Shown piece by piece: positions 51,881 through 60,091 of a stretch of DNA of 64,000 nt; position 1 is the stretch's first letter; each line of letters starts with the position of its first letter. The notes under the pieces are model-generated. The model was not told the DNA's origin. It saw only the letters and a list, made by a program, of their open reading frames with translations, and made no database searches. Position numbers and translations under genes: made by a program. This stretch comes from Poriferisodalis sp965221945 (lineage in GTDB: Bacteria; Actinomycetota; Acidimicrobiia; Acidimicrobiales; Poriferisodalaceae). The stretch spans positions 2,728,001-2,792,000 of the forward strand of contig NZ_OZ244925.1 in the NCBI RefSeq assembly GCF_965221945.1, given 5' to 3'.

Positions 51881-54274
51881 CTACTGGCGTGCGGCAGCCA
51901 GCGCGGCGTGGACGCGGGCTGGGCTGAGCGGCAAGTCGTCGATGGTGATGCCGTAGGGGGCGAGCGCGTCGCACACGGCGTTGGCGATTGCGGCGTACGG
52001 GCCGAGCGTGCCGCCCTCGCCCACGCCGCGGATGCCGTTGAGGTTGTGGGCGGGATCGGCGATGTGGCCGAGCTCGATCGGCGGCACACGGTCTGCTGAG
52101 ATCGCCAGATAGTCCATGAACGTGCCCGACAGCAGCTGCCCGTTGCCGTCGTACACAAAGTGCTCGTACAGCGCCCCGCCCACGCCCTGGACGATGGCAC
52201 CTTGGACCTGGCCGTCCACGATCATCGGGTTGATCGTCCGCCCGGTGTCCTCCACGCACACGATCCGCTGCACATCCACTTCGCCGGTGTCGGGATCCAC
52301 CTCGACGATGGCGGCCTGGGCGCCCGCGGCGAAGGTGCCGGTGATCGGGTCGTAAAAGCGGGAGGCTTCGAGGCCCGGTTCGGTGCCGGGTGGCAGGCGC
52401 TGCGGCTCGAAGTAGGCGACGCGAGCCACCTCAGCCACCGTCACGCCGACCGCTGGCGCATCAGCCGTGTGGATCAGGCCGTCGTCAATGGTCAACCACT
52501 CCGGCTCGGCTTCGAGCAGGTGCGCGGCGATGGTGAGCATCTTGGCTCGCACGGTGCGGGCCGCCAGGGTCGCGGCCCCCGAGCCGATGACTCCCTGGCG
52601 GCTGGCGAATGCTCCCAGCCCGAAGGAGATCCGATCGGTATCACCCATCTCTACGGACACGTCGTCGACGTCGATGCCCAATTCGGCTGCCACCACCTGG
52701 GCCATCGTGGTCTCGAGACCCTGGCCTTGGGAGGTCACACCCATCGCAGCGGTGACCGCACCGGTGGGGTCGATGCGCACGCTGGCCGACTCGTGGCCGG
52801 TGCGGAACGGCAGCCGCGGCCCCGCGGATGCCTTCTGGCCCAGACCGGTCAGCTCGTTGTAGCAAGCGAAACCGATGCCGAGCAGCCGGCCGTCGCCGCC
52901 TGGTGCCGTAGACGCCCGCTGCAGAGCGCGGAACTCGTCGTAACCCACACGCTCGACGACTCCTTCGAGACAGTCGAGGTAGGTGCGCGAGTCGTGCACC
53001 AGCCGGGTGGGTGCGACATAGGGCAGGTCGTCGGGTGCCACCAGGTTCTTGCGGCGGATGTCGAGCGGGTCGAGGCCCAGCGCCGCGGCAGCGTCGTCGA
53101 GCAGGCGTTCCATGACGAAGACCGTGGCGGGCCGCGCCACACCTCGATAGGGGCCCGTCGGCGTGGTGTTGGTCGCGACACCCAGCACGTTGCAGCGGTA
53201 GTGGCCGAGCTTGTAGGGCCCGGTCAGGAGCCCGCCCGCCATGAGCGGCTCGACTCCTGCGGTCCACGGCGGCGCGCTATATGCACCCACGTTGGCGTGC
53301 AGCACCGCGTCAACGGCAATGAGCGTCCCGTCAGGATCAAAGCCGGCCCGCACCGTGTAGTGGTGGTCGCGTGCGTGCAGCGCAGTCAGCAGATGTTCCG
53401 AGCGCGTCTCGATCCAGCCGATTGGGCGTCCGAGCCGTCGCGCCAGCTGTGCAATCGCCAGATCTTCGGGATACAGCACCGCCTTGATGCCGAAGCCACC
53501 GCCCACGTCGCCGACCAGCAACTGCACCGCGCTGTCGGGCACACCCAGCACCTTCGCGATGCCGTTGCGGTGAAGGTGCGGGACCTGCGAGGTCGCGTGC
53601 AGCGTCAGCTTGGTCCGATCGCTGCTCCAGCGCGCCACCGCGCCGCGGCCTTCGATCGGTGTCCCGCCGTGGCGGTTCGTGCGGTACTCCCGCTCGATCA
53701 CCAGGTGCGCCTCGGCGAGTGCTCGGTCGACTTCGCCGGCGTCGAACAGCCTCGTGACAATGAGATTGTCGGGAGCGAGGTCGTGCACCGGATGGGCCGG
53801 ATCGGCGGCCGCAGCGACCGCGTCGACGTGGCAGGTCAGCTCGGCGTAGGTGACGTCCACCAGTTCTGCGGCGTCGGCCGCCAACGCCGCGCTCGCGGCG
53901 ACGACAGCGGCTACCGCCTCTCCCTGGTAGCGGACCTTCTGCGCCGCCAGCACCGGCTGGGGCGTGGCGACGTGGGTCCGCAGCGCTGACTCGGCCACCA
54001 GCGCCATGGGGGCAAAGTCCGGGTCGGAACCGGTCGCGATGTCGACCACGCCGGGGGCGTCGAGTGCCGCGGAGGTGTCGATGCTCACGATGCGGGCGTG
54101 TGCGACCGGGCTGCGCACGAACGCGACCGCGAGCTGTCCGTCGTAGCGGACGTTCGCGATATAGCGGCCCCGGCCCCGCAGCAGTCGCGGATCCTCTCGC
54201 CGCGGGATCGACTGGCCGAATGGGTCACCCTCAGTCGGCGCTGTCTCGTCCAGTCGAAACGGCTCGTCTGCCAC
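51881..54274 (-). CDS. Xanthine dehydrogenase-family molybdenum subunit (CoxL/aldehyde oxidase-like)
   Basis: The protein is about 797 residues from a GTG at 54274 with GGAG upstream. Features: FGQSIPRREDPRLLRGRGRY, then TGPYRGVARPATVFVMERLL (the AYRGAGR-type active-site loop, not the CO-specific AYxCSFR), TSQGQGLETTMAQVVAAELG, and RGVGEGGTLGPYAAIANA with the catalytic Glu. It hydroxylates aldehydes or N-heterocycles with a molybdenum cofactor. FAD and [2Fe-2S] subunits, normally adjacent, are not in this window. It follows an SDR gene by 68 bases on the same strand. Confidence 0.85.
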   Translation of the reverse strand: MADEPFRLDETAPTEGDPFGQSIPRREDPRLLRGRGRYIANVRYDGQLAVAFVRSPVAHARIVSIDTSAALDAPGVVDIATGSDPDFAPMALVAESALRTHVATPQPVLAAQKVRYQGEAVAAVVAASAALAADAAELVDVTYAELTCHVDAVAAAADPAHPVHDLAPDNLIVTRLFDAGEVDRALAEAHLVIEREYRTNRHGGTPIEGRGAVARWSSDRTKLTLHATSQVPHLHRNGIAKVLGVPDSAVQLLVGDVGGGFGIKAVLYPEDLAIAQLARRLGRPIGWIETRSEHLLTALHARDHHYTVRAGFDPDGTLIAVDAVLHANVGAYSAPPWTAGVEPLMAGGLLTGPYKLGHYRCNVLGVATNTTPTGPYRGVARPATVFVMERLLDDAAAALGLDPLDIRRKNLVAPDDLPYVAPTRLVHDSRTYLDCLEGVVERVGYDEFRALQRASTAPGGDGRLLGIGFACYNELTGLGQKASAGPRLPFRTGHESASVRIDPTGAVTAAMGVTSQGQGLETTMAQVVAAELGIDVDDVSVEMGDTDRISFGLGAFASRQGVIGSGAATLAARTVRAKMLTIAAHLLEAEPEWLTIDDGLIHTADAPAVGVTVAEVARVAYFEPQRLPPGTEPGLEASRFYDPITGTFAAGAQAAIVEVDPDTGEVDVQRIVCVEDTGRTINPMIVDGQVQGAIVQGVGGALYEHFVYDGNGQLLSGTFMDYLAISADRVPPIELGHIADPAHNLNGIRGVGEGGTLGPYAAIANAVCDALAPYGITIDDLPLSPARVHAALAAARQ

Positions 54275-54342
54275 GCTTTTTTCTCCTCGACCGACGTCCG
54301 ACCGGCTGCGCGGGCGCGAGCCGGGTAGACGAAATGGGTCGT

Positions 54343-55110
54343 CTAGACCATTGAGTAGCCGCCGTTGACCGAGATGGTCTGGCCGGTCGTCCAACCCGAC
54401 AGCGGCGAGGCCAGCAGCAGCACCATCGGCGGCACGTCGCCGGGTACGCCGACCCGGCGCAGCGGGTACATCTTGGCGATGCGGGCCATGCGCTCGTCGT
54501 CGGCATTGCCGGTGTGATGGGCGAATCGCTCCGAGCGCACCAAGCCGAGCGACACCGTGTTCGCTCGGATCCCGTTCCGACCGAATTCCTTGGCCACCGA
54601 CTTCATCAGGCCCATGGTGGATGCCCGTGTCGTGGCCACGGCCGCCAGGCGGCTTTCGCCCACCCGACCCGAGTCGCCCATGAGCGACACGATCGATCCT
54701 GCAATGTCGGCAGCGACCATGTGCCGCACGACTGCCTGGGTCATCCGCATCATGCCCATGACGGTGACGTCGACCATGCGCTGGAGCTCGTCAGGGTCAA
54801 TGTCGATGAACGGTCCCGTGTCGGTGTACGCGGCGTTGTTGACCAGCACGTCAATGCCGCCGAATTCGCTCACGACCTCGTCAACCGTGCGCTCGACGTC
54901 TTCCTGGCTGGTGACATCGCACCGCACGGCGAGCGCCGCCCGGCCGGCTTCCTGTGCTGCGGCGGCGCCCTTCTCGGCCCCTTCGCTCGACGCGTGGTAG
55001 GCGAAGGCGACGTTGGCGCCCTCGTCGGCGAACGCAGCAGCGATGGCCAGGCCGAGTCCCTGGCCTGCGCCTGTCACCAGGACATTCTTGCCTGCCAACT
55101 GCAAATCCAT
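54343..55110 (-). CDS. Short-chain dehydrogenase/reductase with atypical active site
   Basis: This is a 255-residue Rossmann-fold protein. The cofactor motif VTGAGQGLGLAIAAAFADEG near 11-30 and VLVNNAAYTDTG near 85 are normal. The catalytic region is not: where SDRs have YxxxK, the protein reads VATTR within AAVATTRASTMGLMKS, and the usual Ser position reads SLMGDSG. C-terminal SVNGGYSMV is typical. It is either a non-catalytic homologue or one with a different mechanism. The ATG at 55110 is the natural start; the longer frame upstream runs through tandem repeats. It is co-directional with the CoxL-like gene. Confidence 0.8.
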   Translation of the reverse strand: MDLQLAGKNVLVTGAGQGLGLAIAAAFADEGANVAFAYHASSEGAEKGAAAAQEAGRAALAVRCDVTSQEDVERTVDEVVSEFGGIDVLVNNAAYTDTGPFIDIDPDELQRMVDVTVMGMMRMTQAVVRHMVAADIAGSIVSLMGDSGRVGESRLAAVATTRASTMGLMKSVAKEFGRNGIRANTVSLGLVRSERFAHHTGNADDERMARIAKMYPLRRVGVPGDVPPMVLLLASPLSGWTTGQTISVNGGYSMV

Positions 55111-55157
55111 CACGTGCTCCGTTTTTCTCCGGCCGTCGGGGCCGAACCGCTGCGCCA

Positions 55158-55369
55158 GTCTGCCCCGGCAGGAACGTGAGCGCCCGCGAACCTTGAGGCC
55201 GTACTGGTGCGACGGCAAAGAACTCTGCCCCGGCCGGAACGTGAGCGCCCGCGAACCCTGAGGCCGTACGGGTGCGACGGCAACAAGCTCTGCCCCGGCC
55301 GGAACGTGAGCGCCCGCGAACCCTGAGGCCGTACGGGTGCGACGGCAAGAAGCTCTGCCCCGGCGAAAG
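55158..55369. repeat. Three tandem 65-bp repeats
   Basis: CGTGAGCGCCCGCGAACC recurs at 55175, 55240 and 55305, exactly 65 bases apart. The intervening sequence is nearly identical, and the first part of a fourth unit follows. They lie between the divergent SDR and DtxR-type genes. The unit length is not a multiple of three, so coding is unlikely. A role in regulation or recombination is possible. Confidence 0.85.
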
Positions 55370-55427
55370 CACCGGCTGCCCGCAAACCCGGTGCAGCGGT
55401 TCTCGGGGTCACAGCTATGGTGGCACC

Positions 55428-56105
55428 ATGGCATACAAGCCGGTGGAATACCACCCTGCTTTCGAGGAGTACTCCGAGACGGTGTACGAGCTGGAAGAGG
55501 ACGGCGTCGAGGTCATCCAGGCCCGCATTGCCGAGCGGCTTGAAGTCTCGCGGCCCGCGGTGTCCGAGATGATCCGGCGCATGCAGCGTGAAGGCCTCGT
55601 CAAGGTCGACGACGATGCCCACATCACCCTCACCGACGAGGGCCAGCAGATCGCCACGACGGTCGTGCGCCGGCACCGGCTGGCCGAGCGGTTCCTGACC
55701 GACATCTTGAAGCTGAGCTGGGCCGATGCCCATCACGAAGCGGGCCGCTGGGAGCACGTGATCTCTCCTGTCGTGGAGCGGGCGATGATGCACGTGCTCA
55801 ACGACCCGAACACCTGCCCGCACGGCAATCCCATCCCCGGCTCCGACTACGTCGCGCCGGTCAATGCGAAGCCGCTCGCCGACGTCGGGCCGACCGGTGG
55901 TTTCATCGTGCAACGCATTCCCGAGGAACTCGAATTCGAACCCGGACAGCTGGAATTCCTGGAGCAGTCGGGGCTGATGCCGGGCCGCACAGGCACGCTC
56001 ATGTCAGTGTCGCCCGACGGCACGGCCACGGTGGAGATGGTTGAGGGCACCGTGGGCGTCAGCGCCTACACCGCAGCCCGCATTCTCGTCACCGCGAACG
56101 CCTGA
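55428..56105 (+). CDS. DtxR/IdeR-family metal-dependent regulator
   Basis: This 225-residue protein has an N-terminal winged helix: EDGVEVIQARIAERLEVSRP followed by AVSEMIRRMQREGLV. The metal-binding/dimerisation region is ADAHHEAGRWEHVISPVVER, with His and Glu ligands and NDPNTCPHGNPIPG. A C-terminal SH3/FeoA-like domain ends ARILVTANA. It is predicted to repress iron-uptake and control storage genes when Fe2+ or Mn2+ is bound. Bfd-like and bacterioferritin genes lie downstream, which supports an iron role. The start at 55428 excludes upstream repeat sequence. Its stop codon is part of a 19-bp tandem repeat. Confidence 0.88.
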   Translation: MAYKPVEYHPAFEEYSETVYELEEDGVEVIQARIAERLEVSRPAVSEMIRRMQREGLVKVDDDAHITLTDEGQQIATTVVRRHRLAERFLTDILKLSWADAHHEAGRWEHVISPVVERAMMHVLNDPNTCPHGNPIPGSDYVAPVNAKPLADVGPTGGFIVQRIPEELEFEPGQLEFLEQSGLMPGRTGTLMSVSPDGTATVEMVEGTVGVSAYTAARILVTANA

Positions 56106-56190
56106 ACAGCAGCGGAACGCCTGAACAGCAGCGGAACGCCTGAACAGCAGCGGAACGCCTGAGCAGCAGCGGAACGCCTGAGCAGCAGCG
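56096..56190. repeat. Five tandem 19-bp repeats beginning at the regulator stop codon
   Basis: GAACGCCTGAACAGCAGCG is repeated at 56096, 56115 and 56134, then GAACGCCTGAGCAGCAGCG at 56153 and 56172. Degenerate copies continue to about 56250. The first unit includes the last codons and TGA of the DtxR-type gene, so the TGA is copied in each unit. There are no spacers, so it is not CRISPR. Confidence 0.9.
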
Positions 56191-56403
56191 GAACGCTCGA
56201 CCACCAGCGCGAACGTCCGACCAGCGGCAGCGCGAACGCCTGCGCAGCAGACAGATCGAGCGCCGGTCGAGTGATGCTCCGATGCCGGTACTTGGGTGTC
56301 GGTGCTTGTGCGCGCCGCGTTAGCGGTGCCTAACATTGAGCATCAAGGTTGCGTGTACCGCTCGCAGGCGCCCGCTTGCGCAGAACTGGAGATCGTTGCT
56401 TCG
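56191..56403. other. Region between the repeats and the Bfd-like gene
   Basis: Degenerate repeat copies run to about 56250. After that the sequence is ordinary and no gene is supported. A promoter for the Bfd-like gene is expected here, but none is clear. Confidence 0.4.
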
Positions 56404-56634
56404 ATGATCATCTGCCAGTGTCTCGCCACGAACGAGGCCGCTATCCGGCACCTCGTTGCACAGGGCGCAACGACAGCGCTCGAAATAGGTGCAGCGTGCG
56501 GTGCCGGCACCGATTGCGGCAGCTGCGTTGGCATGATCCGCGCCGTGCTCGAACAGTGCAGGCTTGAGTTGATGGATCCCGAGCACACGGCGGTTCACTC
56601 GATCGCTTTCGACACCATCGCCGTCGGCGTCTAG
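56404..56634 (+). CDS. Bacterioferritin-associated ferredoxin-like protein
   Basis: This 76-residue protein has [2Fe-2S] ligands in the Bfd pattern: Cys4 and Cys6 in MIICQCLATN, and Cys38 and Cys41 in CGAGTDCGSCVG. C-x-C then x31 then C-x2-C is the family spacing. Bfd docks on bacterioferritin and donates electrons to release stored iron. The ATG at 56404 is chosen because the cluster motif must be N-terminal. A bacterioferritin gene lies 1.9 kb downstream, interrupted by a DUF222/HNH gene on the other strand. Confidence 0.85.
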   Translation: MIICQCLATNEAAIRHLVAQGATTALEIGAACGAGTDCGSCVGMIRAVLEQCRLELMDPEHTAVHSIAFDTIAVGV

Positions 56635-56684
56635 CACTGCGTCAAGCGACGCATCTGCCGGCGACGATGTGTCGCTGCGCTGCA

Positions 56685-58334
56685 TCAAGGCGGCGCTCTC
56701 GGGACGCACGTGGCGTCGGGGTCGGTGCGAGGTTCGGTGGTCCATCGGCTGGTGGTGGGGTGCCGGAGGAGGCGTTGGTTGTTCTTGTGGAGATCGTTGT
56801 GGCAGTCCCCGCAGAGGGCGGCGAGGTTGTCGTGGTCGGTGTTGCCGTTGTCGGCGTGCCATTCGTCGATGTGGTGGAACTTGCAGCGGTGCATGGGGGC
56901 TCGGCACAGCACGCAGCCGCGGTCTCGTATCGCTATGGCGAGCTGCTGGGCGATGCTGGCGTGTCGGCGGCCGCGCCCCAGCCACAGCACCTGTCCAGGT
57001 CCACCAAAGATCGCGCCGCTGATGCGCGTGTCCGGCGACAGGTTGTTCAAGATCTCTGGCGGGACGGGTCCGGTGCCGAGCACTTCACAGAGCCCGTCGG
57101 GTTTGGTGCCGTCGATGACGCCGATGTCGGCGATGATCACGAGCTGGTTGGGTGCTTGTGAGGGCCGCCACCGCTCAACCGAGCGACCCGCAGTGCCCAC
57201 AGGCACGACGTCGCCGTCCCCGCCAGGACCGCCGCCGCCGCCCTGGTCACGCTCGGTATCGCTGCGCGGACGGTATTCGGCGTCGCCGTGGGCATCGTGG
57301 CTGGCAGCGTCGCCGTGGGCATCGTGGCTGGCAGCGCCGTCGTGGGTCGATTCGGCGTCGCTGTCGGCGTTGTGGGTGGTGTCGCTGTGCGTGCGCTGGG
57401 CGCGGGCGGCGGGGTGTCCGATGGTGGCTAGGGCGTTTCGGTCGGTGAGCATCTCGAACACGCTGTCGGCGAGGCGCTGGCGGTTGTCGCGTATCTGGGC
57501 TGGGGTGCCGTCGCGTCCGCCGTCTTGGCGCCACAGGGCGTCGTTGTAGTTCTCGACTGCTTGGAGCACCAGTGCGTAGCTGACCGGGTCGAACCGGGCG
57601 TTGAGCACGCCCATGCCGGTGGCCTCGTCGACGAACAGCGCCGCGGATCGGTCGCGGCGTTGGCGGTCCAGCACGGTCCGGGCGGCGTCGGGGTCGTGGC
57701 GGGCTGCGAAGCTGCGGGCGTCGTGGCGCAGCGTCTCAGGCGAGACCTCCCCAGCGGCGCGCAGCAGCTCTGCGGCGTCGTTGACGGCTTGGGGGCTGGT
57801 GCGCCGGGCGGTGTCGGCGAGCACTTCGGCGTGCTCCGCGGTGAACTCGCCCGCGGCGAGGCCGCGTGCCACGTTGGGCATCTGGGCGACCTGTTCGCTG
57901 ACCTGCACGGTGCGCTTGGCAGCGCGCCCGCTCGCACGTGCCTGGTCGCGCAGCGCCGTGCGGCCCGAGCCGGGACGGGCGGCTTCCAAAGCAGCGGTCG
58001 CTCCCAGCAGCAGCGCTTGTGTCGCTGAGCGCAAAAGCCCGGCGGCGGCGATGACCTGGATGAGCGCCTCGCTGTCTGCGTCACCCAACGGCACCCGCGA
58101 CGCCCCAGCGACCACGTCACGCGCCCCGCACAACACCGACAACACCGACCCGACAGGCGACCCTGGCCCAACCGAAGGCGGTGCTGATTCGACCGACGAC
58201 GCCGCCCCAAGCGACGACACCGACCCGACAGTCGGTGCCAGCCCAGCCGACACCGCCCCGACAGCGTCGCCCGGCGGCACCGAGCCTGCCGGCATTCCCC
58301 CCGCCAAACCGCTGCGAACGTCTGTGCGCTTCAT
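56685..58334 (-). CDS. DUF222 / HNH endonuclease-domain protein (13E12-like)
   Basis: The protein is about 549 residues from the ATG at 58334. An ATG at 58421 would add a hydrophobic run that is not typical of the family. The N-terminal two-thirds is DUF222: LLRSATQALLLGATAALEAA and later helices. A low-complexity HDAHGDA repeat lies near the middle of the protein. The C-terminal HNH motif is CVLCRAPMHRCKFHHIDEWH, then NLAALCGDCHNDLHKNN. These proteins are common in actinobacteria, often in many copies, and behave as mobile genes of uncertain role. The gene sits between bfd-like and bfr. Confidence 0.85.
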   Translation of the reverse strand: MKRTDVRSGLAGGMPAGSVPPGDAVGAVSAGLAPTVGSVSSLGAASSVESAPPSVGPGSPVGSVLSVLCGARDVVAGASRVPLGDADSEALIQVIAAAGLLRSATQALLLGATAALEAARPGSGRTALRDQARASGRAAKRTVQVSEQVAQMPNVARGLAAGEFTAEHAEVLADTARRTSPQAVNDAAELLRAAGEVSPETLRHDARSFAARHDPDAARTVLDRQRRDRSAALFVDEATGMGVLNARFDPVSYALVLQAVENYNDALWRQDGGRDGTPAQIRDNRQRLADSVFEMLTDRNALATIGHPAARAQRTHSDTTHNADSDAESTHDGAASHDAHGDAASHDAHGDAEYRPRSDTERDQGGGGGPGGDGDVVPVGTAGRSVERWRPSQAPNQLVIIADIGVIDGTKPDGLCEVLGTGPVPPEILNNLSPDTRISGAIFGGPGQVLWLGRGRRHASIAQQLAIAIRDRGCVLCRAPMHRCKFHHIDEWHADNGNTDHDNLAALCGDCHNDLHKNNQRLLRHPTTSRWTTEPRTDPDATCVPRAPP

Positions 58335-58530
58335 GACAAGAACCATAAGCACACGGTGTGACATCAAAAGCAGCGTCACGACAGCCACGACGGCAGGGCC
58401 AGCAGCGGGACCCGGGCCCAACCCACGTCGTCACAGGCCTGGTTCCCTCACCCGCGATCTGCCCACCCAGCACGACACCGCAGCGCAATCTCATGCCAGT
58501 CGCGTCACAGCAGGCGCATAGGGTGGTGCC

Positions 58531-59007
58531 ATGCAGGGATCACCCGAGGTCATTGAGTTCTTGAACGAAGCACTGACGGCCGAATTGACGGCCATCAACC
58601 AGTACTTCGCAGCCTCGAAGATCGCCGACAACTGGGGTTACGGCCGGCTGGCCTCGAAGTACCACGAAGAATCGATCTCCGAGATGCGCGACGCCGAGAA
58701 GCTGATCGAGCGCATCCTGCTGCTCGATGCGCTCCCCAATATGCAGCGCCTGGGAATGGTGATGATCGGTGAGACCGTGCCCGAACAGCTCTCGCTGGAT
58801 CGACAGCTCGAGGAACACGCCATCGAGCGCTACCGGGCGGGCGTGCGACTGTGCCTGGAAGAGGGCGACGCAGGTACCAGGGAGTTGCTCGAGCACGTGC
58901 TCGTAGGCGAGGAAGAGCACCTCGACTGGATCGAGACCCAGCAGAGCCTCATCGAAGACATCGGCGTCGAGCGGTACCTGCTTGCCCAGATCGGCGACGA
59001 CGACTAA
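58531..59007 (+). CDS. bfr: Bacterioferritin (haem-binding iron storage)
   Basis: This 158-residue four-helix protein forms a 24-mer that stores iron. Haem ligand Met52 is present in SISEMRDAEKL. Ferroxidase residues are Glu18, Glu51, Glu94, Glu127 and His130. The position of the usual His54 is Asp54 (EMRDAEK, compared with EMKHAD or EMRHAE in characterised relatives), which should alter the di-iron site. The start MQGSPEVIEFLNEALTAELT is typical. The Bfd-like gene at 56404 is the likely electron donor. It follows the DtxR-type regulator on the same strand. Confidence 0.92.
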   Translation: MQGSPEVIEFLNEALTAELTAINQYFAASKIADNWGYGRLASKYHEESISEMRDAEKLIERILLLDALPNMQRLGMVMIGETVPEQLSLDRQLEEHAIERYRAGVRLCLEEGDAGTRELLEHVLVGEEEHLDWIETQQSLIEDIGVERYLLAQIGDDD

Positions 59008-59032
59008 AGCTCGACGCCGACGTTCAGCTCTG

Positions 59033-59071
59033 GTCGAGCGGTACTTGCTCAGCCAGATCAGCGACGACTGA
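59033..59071 (+). pseudogene. Duplicated 3' end of bfr
   Basis: It reads VERYLLSQISDD and stop, nearly the same as the bfr end VERYLLAQIGDDD just upstream. Only about 39 bases are duplicated. It is either a leftover of a second bfr copy or a local duplication. Confidence 0.7.
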
Positions 59072-59098
59072 CGCTCCAGCTCGACGCGTCTGTGCCCG

Positions 59099-59911
59099 TC
59101 AGGGACCGAGCAGCGCGGCAGGGATGACGGCGATGCCGTCCCGGCGCCGGTAGGCAATAGGACCGGTCGTGACGACGGCCGCTTCAGCCACGCCGGGACC
59201 GAGGGTGCGACGAAACCAGTGCAGGTGGCGCACGTCGTCGTCGGACACGGTGGCGGACAGCTTGGCTTCGATGGCTACGACACGGCCGTCGCGTGCGCGC
59301 ACGATGAAGTCGATCTCGCGGTCGCCGGATCGACGACGAAGGTGATGCACAGTGGCGCGGGAACGTTGAGCCAAGACCCGAAGGCTGAGAGCGACGAGCG
59401 ACTCGAACAAGCGGCCGAGCAGAGGTCGCTGGCCGCTCGCCGTCGAGGCCGGCTCTTTGCCCTGCTGCAGGCCGTCCGCGTCGAGACCCAACAGCGCGAC
59501 GGCCAACGCGGGATCGACGAGATGGTGTTTGGGTCCCGTGGCGAGCTTGGCGAGCCGGTTCGGCGTCGGCGCCCAGGCGGTCAGCGGTTCCAGAACGTGC
59601 ATCCGTTCGAGCGCATCGATGTAGGGCGCGGTGGCCGACCGACTGGGCTTGTCGCCGTGTCCGCCGGTTGCTGCGTCGCGTATGCGCTCGTAGGAGGCGG
59701 TGGTGGCAGTGGCCGCTGCGTACGCAGTCATCCAGCGGCGCAGTCCTTCGGGGTTGCGCAGGGACATGCCCGCGTCAGGGAAGTCGCGGTCGATGATCCG
59801 GTCGACATAGCCTGCAAGCGATTCGGAGGCAGCGTCGGGTGACAGGCCCCGAAGCCCCGGCAGGCCGCTCGCGGCGATCTCGGAGACGTAGTCAGCCAGC
59901 CGAGCCTGGCT
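59099..59911 (-). pseudogene. DUF4143 ATPase fragment lacking its AAA domain
   Basis: The open frame lacks an N-terminal P-loop. It begins RLADYVSEIAASGLPGLRG and ESLAGYVDRIIDRDFPDAG, then the ATG-started MSLRNPEGLRRWMTAYAAAT. Next come YIDALERMHVLEPLTAW and the nuclease-like GDREIDFIVRARDGRVVAIE AK. This is the C-terminal half of the AAA/DUF4143 family (about 400 residues when complete). The upstream break near 59911 is followed by an IS1380 end relic at 60029-60091. The gene is broken. Confidence 0.75.
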
Positions 59912-60028
59912 TCAGGCGTACCATACAAAATTACCAGCCCAAACCATGCAATTTGCCTTGTTGCCGCCATACGAAATGGCCTCTGCGCAAGATGCAAGAT
60001 GTCCGGTTCAGAGGGCGCTCCGGCTATC

Positions 60029-60091
60029 GGTCAGAGGATCCTTTCCGCGGACTCACACACCCAAACCCGCCGCACTCATGAAGAATCCGGG
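60029..60091. mobile_element. Relic of an IS1380-type element end
   Basis: This 63-base stretch aligns end to end without gaps with 33980-34042, the transposase-proximal end of the intact IS1380 element. Both begin GGTCAGAGG, share TTTCCGCGGAC and end with similar inverted repeats (CTCATGAAGAATCCGGG versus CTCGTGAATAATCAGGG). Both are followed by CTAG. The other end and the transposase are gone. Confidence 0.8.

Noticed and set aside
52160..53989. Plus-strand frame of 609 residues across the CoxL-like gene
   Set aside because: It is a shadow of a well-supported gene on the other strand, with no recognisable domain and high His/Arg/Gly content typical of antisense frames.
56096..56250. Short repeats resembling a CRISPR array
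   Set aside because: The units are directly tandem with no spacers, begin in coding sequence, and no cas genes are nearby.
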